Below are positions 62,711 to 64,000 of a stretch of DNA of 64,000 nt, piece by piece (the stretch's first letter is position 1; each line of letters begins with the position of its first letter). The notes beneath the pieces were generated by a model. The model searched no databases. It saw only the letters and a list, made by a program, of their open reading frames with translations, and was not told the DNA's origin. The translations under genes and the position numbers were made by a program. This DNA is from Enhydrobacter sp. (GTDB lineage: Bacteria; Pseudomonadota; Alphaproteobacteria; Reyranellales; Reyranellaceae), in NCBI RefSeq assembly GCF_030246845.1, contig NZ_CP126889.1, positions 4,211,001 through 4,275,000 of the forward strand, written 5' to 3'.

Positions 62711-63310
62711 TCATCCCTGCCGGCGGCCGGACAGTCGGCGGAAGGGCTGGAGCGCCAGGCGCACCAGCTTCGGCAGCAGCCAGATCAGGCCGACGACGAA
62801 CGCCGCCAGGACACAGAGGAAGACGAGCGGATGGAGGAGGGCGAGCATCAGGCCGGCGACCACTAGGCCGTCGGTCGTCAGCGAGGCGGCGATATTGCTG
62901 AGCGGCTCGGGCGAGGTGTTGATCAGGGCGCGCGAGCCGGTCTTGGCGATGTGCGTGCCGGCGGCCAGCGTGCCGCCGAGCAGGCCCGCGATCACGGCCG
63001 CCTCGGGACCGAGCTGGTCGGCGGCGCCATAGGCGAGCAGGGCGCCCGCCGGCACGCGCACGAGGCTGTGCAGCACGTCGTTGGCGCTGTCGACGAAGGG
63101 TATCTTGTCGGCGAGGAAGTTGAGCACGAACAGGAACCCGGCCACGCCCAGCACCCACGGTGAGGCCAGCGCCTGCAGATCGGGCGGCAGGGTGACCAGG
63201 CCGAGTTTCTCGGCGCCGCCCAGGATCAGGACGGCGGCGTAGGGGTTGAGGCCGCTCGCCCAGCCCGCGCCGAGCGCGACCGCCACGGCAGCGAGCGTGT
63301 CGCCGCTCAT
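62711..63310 (-). CDS. DUF4126-family membrane protein
   Basis: The 199-residue protein has about five membrane spans and the DUF4126 pattern: ALGAGWASGLNPYAAVLILG, DLQALASPWVLGVAGFLFV, FLADKIPFVDSANDVLHSLVR and ATHIAKTGSRALINTSPEPLSN. The function is unknown. It follows recR by about 10 bases on the minus strand. Confidence 0.85.
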   Translation of the reverse strand: MSGDTLAAVAVALGAGWASGLNPYAAVLILGGAEKLGLVTLPPDLQALASPWVLGVAGFLFVLNFLADKIPFVDSANDVLHSLVRVPAGALLAYGAADQLGPEAAVIAGLLGGTLAAGTHIAKTGSRALINTSPEPLSNIAASLTTDGLVVAGLMLALLHPLVFLCVLAAFVVGLIWLLPKLVRLALQPFRRLSGRRQG

Positions 63311-63320
63311 GCGGCCCCGC

Positions 63321-63914
63321 TTACAGGGCGCGCCGCGCCTTTAGCGCGGTCGCCAGCGTGCCCTCGTCGAGCCAGTCGAGCTCGCCGCCCACCGGCACGC
63401 CATGGGCGAGGCGCGTCAGCGGCACCTGGGTTCCGGCCAGGCGCTCGGCCAGGTAGTGGGCGGTGGTCTGACCGTCGACGGTGGCGTTGGTAGCGACGAT
63501 CACCTCACGGATGCCGCCTTCCTGTACGCGTCGCAGAAGGCCGCCGATATTGAGCTCGTCCGGGCCGATGCCGTCGAGCGCCGAGAGCGTGCCGCCCAGC
63601 ACATGGTAGCGGCCGGCGAAGATCTTGCCGCGCTCCATTGCCCAGAGGTCGCCGACATCCTCGACCACGCAGATGAGGCCCGCGTCGCGGCGCGGGTCGG
63701 CGCAGATCGAGCAGGGATCGACGGTGTCGAGGTTGCCGCATACCGAGCACGGCCTGATGGCGCGTGCCGCATCGGCCAGCGCCGCGCTCAGCGGCTGCAT
63801 CAGCACCTCGCGCTTCTTCAGAAGATGCAGCGCCACCCGCCGCGCCGACCGCGGCCCCAACCCCGGCAACCGCCCCAGGAGCTGGATCAGCCGCTCGATC
63901 TCCGGCCCGTTCAT
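63321..63914 (-). CDS. recR: Recombination mediator RecR
   Basis: RecR acts with RecO to load RecA at gaps. The 197-residue protein has the helix-hairpin-helix GRLPGLGPRSARRVALHL, the zinc finger CSVCGNLDTVDPCSIC, the Toprim start LICVVEDVGDLWAME and the Walker-like VPVGGELDWLDEGTL end. AGGAG lies 8 bases before the ATG and overlaps a short hairpin repeat. The usual dnaX-ybaB partners are not present on this side. Confidence 0.95.
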   Translation of the reverse strand: MNGPEIERLIQLLGRLPGLGPRSARRVALHLLKKREVLMQPLSAALADAARAIRPCSVCGNLDTVDPCSICADPRRDAGLICVVEDVGDLWAMERGKIFAGRYHVLGGTLSALDGIGPDELNIGGLLRRVQEGGIREVIVATNATVDGQTTAHYLAERLAGTQVPLTRLAHGVPVGGELDWLDEGTLATALKARRAL

Positions 63915-63925
63915 ATATCATGCTC

Positions 63926-63946
63926 CTCTCCCCCGGAGGGTGAGAG
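63926..63946. repeat. Short GC hairpin repeat before recR
   Basis: CTCTC (63926-63930) pairs with GAGAG (63942-63946) around CCCCGGAGGGT. This kind of CTCTCCC...GAGAGG element is scattered between genes in many alphaproteobacterial genomes. It overlaps the region that would hold the recR ribosome site. Confidence 0.45.
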
Positions 63947-63961
63947 GTCGGGTGAGGGGGC

Positions 63962-64000
63962 GTGAGCGACGACAGCATCAAGAGAGCGCGCGAATTGCGC
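63962..64000 (+). CDS. Start of a + strand gene cut by the window edge
   Basis: GTG 63962 opens a frame reading MSDDSIKRARELR to the end of the window, with GAGGGGG directly before it. RARELR near the N-terminus is reminiscent of DUF559 endonuclease-like proteins. Only 13 residues are visible, so both the reality and the identity of the gene are tentative. Confidence 0.3.
   Translation, partial: MSDDSIKRARELR

Overview
The window reads as chromosomal DNA of a high-GC alphaproteobacterium. This rests on gene content: an adenosylcobalamin-dependent ribonucleotide reductase, an NDUFA12-type complex I subunit beside an MlaD-like protein and a DUF2155 protein, a single bifunctional Rsh, a long RNase E with a large insertion, and the order rpoZ-rsh-pdxJ-acpS-lepB-rnc-era-recO-parC. 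A Rhodospirillales or Reyranella-like host is my best guess from gene order, not a proven assignment. Apart from one insertion sequence I see no prophage, plasmid, CRISPR array, tRNA or rRNA gene. Genes are densely packed and many start/stop pairs overlap (ATGA or GTGA).

Layout. 1-2.7 kb: clpS (cut by the window edge), clpA and a 57-residue membrane protein. 2.7-8.1 kb (minus): a FemAB-like acyltransferase and nrdJ, separated by a tiny lysine-rich ORF, a strongly folded RNA segment and a terminator. 8.3-9.9 kb: NDUFA12, MlaD-like, a 76-residue protein and DUF2155. 9.8-12.8 kb (minus): aroQ-accB-accC-aat. 12.9-17.3 kb: a MarR regulator divergent from a tyrosine/homogentisate catabolic operon (hpd-hmgA-fahA-maiA). 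17.3-25.9 kb: a membrane-anchored protein of unknown function, an IS5-family element, a DsbA-like thiol protein, an M48 protease with TPRs, a gamma-glutamyltransferase-like lipoprotein, an aminotransferase and two small-domain proteins. 26.0-31.5 kb: two acyl-CoA dehydrogenases, convergent with a GntR-controlled set (regulator, zinc alcohol dehydrogenase, fatty acid hydroxylase, small membrane protein, DUF6166). 31.5-40.4 kb: a DMT transporter, RNase E, a Tat-type amidase, PBP1A and release factor 2 with its +1 frameshift. 40.5-45.4 kb: a lone Abi_C-domain protein, a TetR regulator with an acyl-CoA synthetase, a sulfite-oxidase-like enzyme, glutathione peroxidase and UdgB. 45.4-57.1 kb: NYN protein, folK, rpoZ, rsh, pdxJ, acpS, lepB, rnc, era, recO, parC, uppP. 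57.2-61.8 kb: two near-identical TRAP binding proteins facing their permease genes. 61.9-64 kb: bacterial arginyltransferase homologue bpt, DUF4126, recR and the edge of another gene.

How the genes fit together. The window holds a complete bacterial N-degron route: two aminoacyl-transferases (aat, bpt), the adaptor clpS and the unfoldase clpA. Fatty-acid and membrane-lipid themes recur (accB/accC, acpS, acyl-CoA dehydrogenases, acyl-CoA synthetase, fatty acid hydroxylase, MlaD-like). The most interesting unexplained items are: (a) the 18-residue lysine/alanine ORF with its folded RNA and terminator after nrdJ; (b) a 12-bp operator present twice in the GntR set, each copy over a -10 box; and (c) an inverted repeat that abuts the rsh start codon and carries TATAAT in its loop. 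No single locus is clearly a new defence or biosynthetic system.
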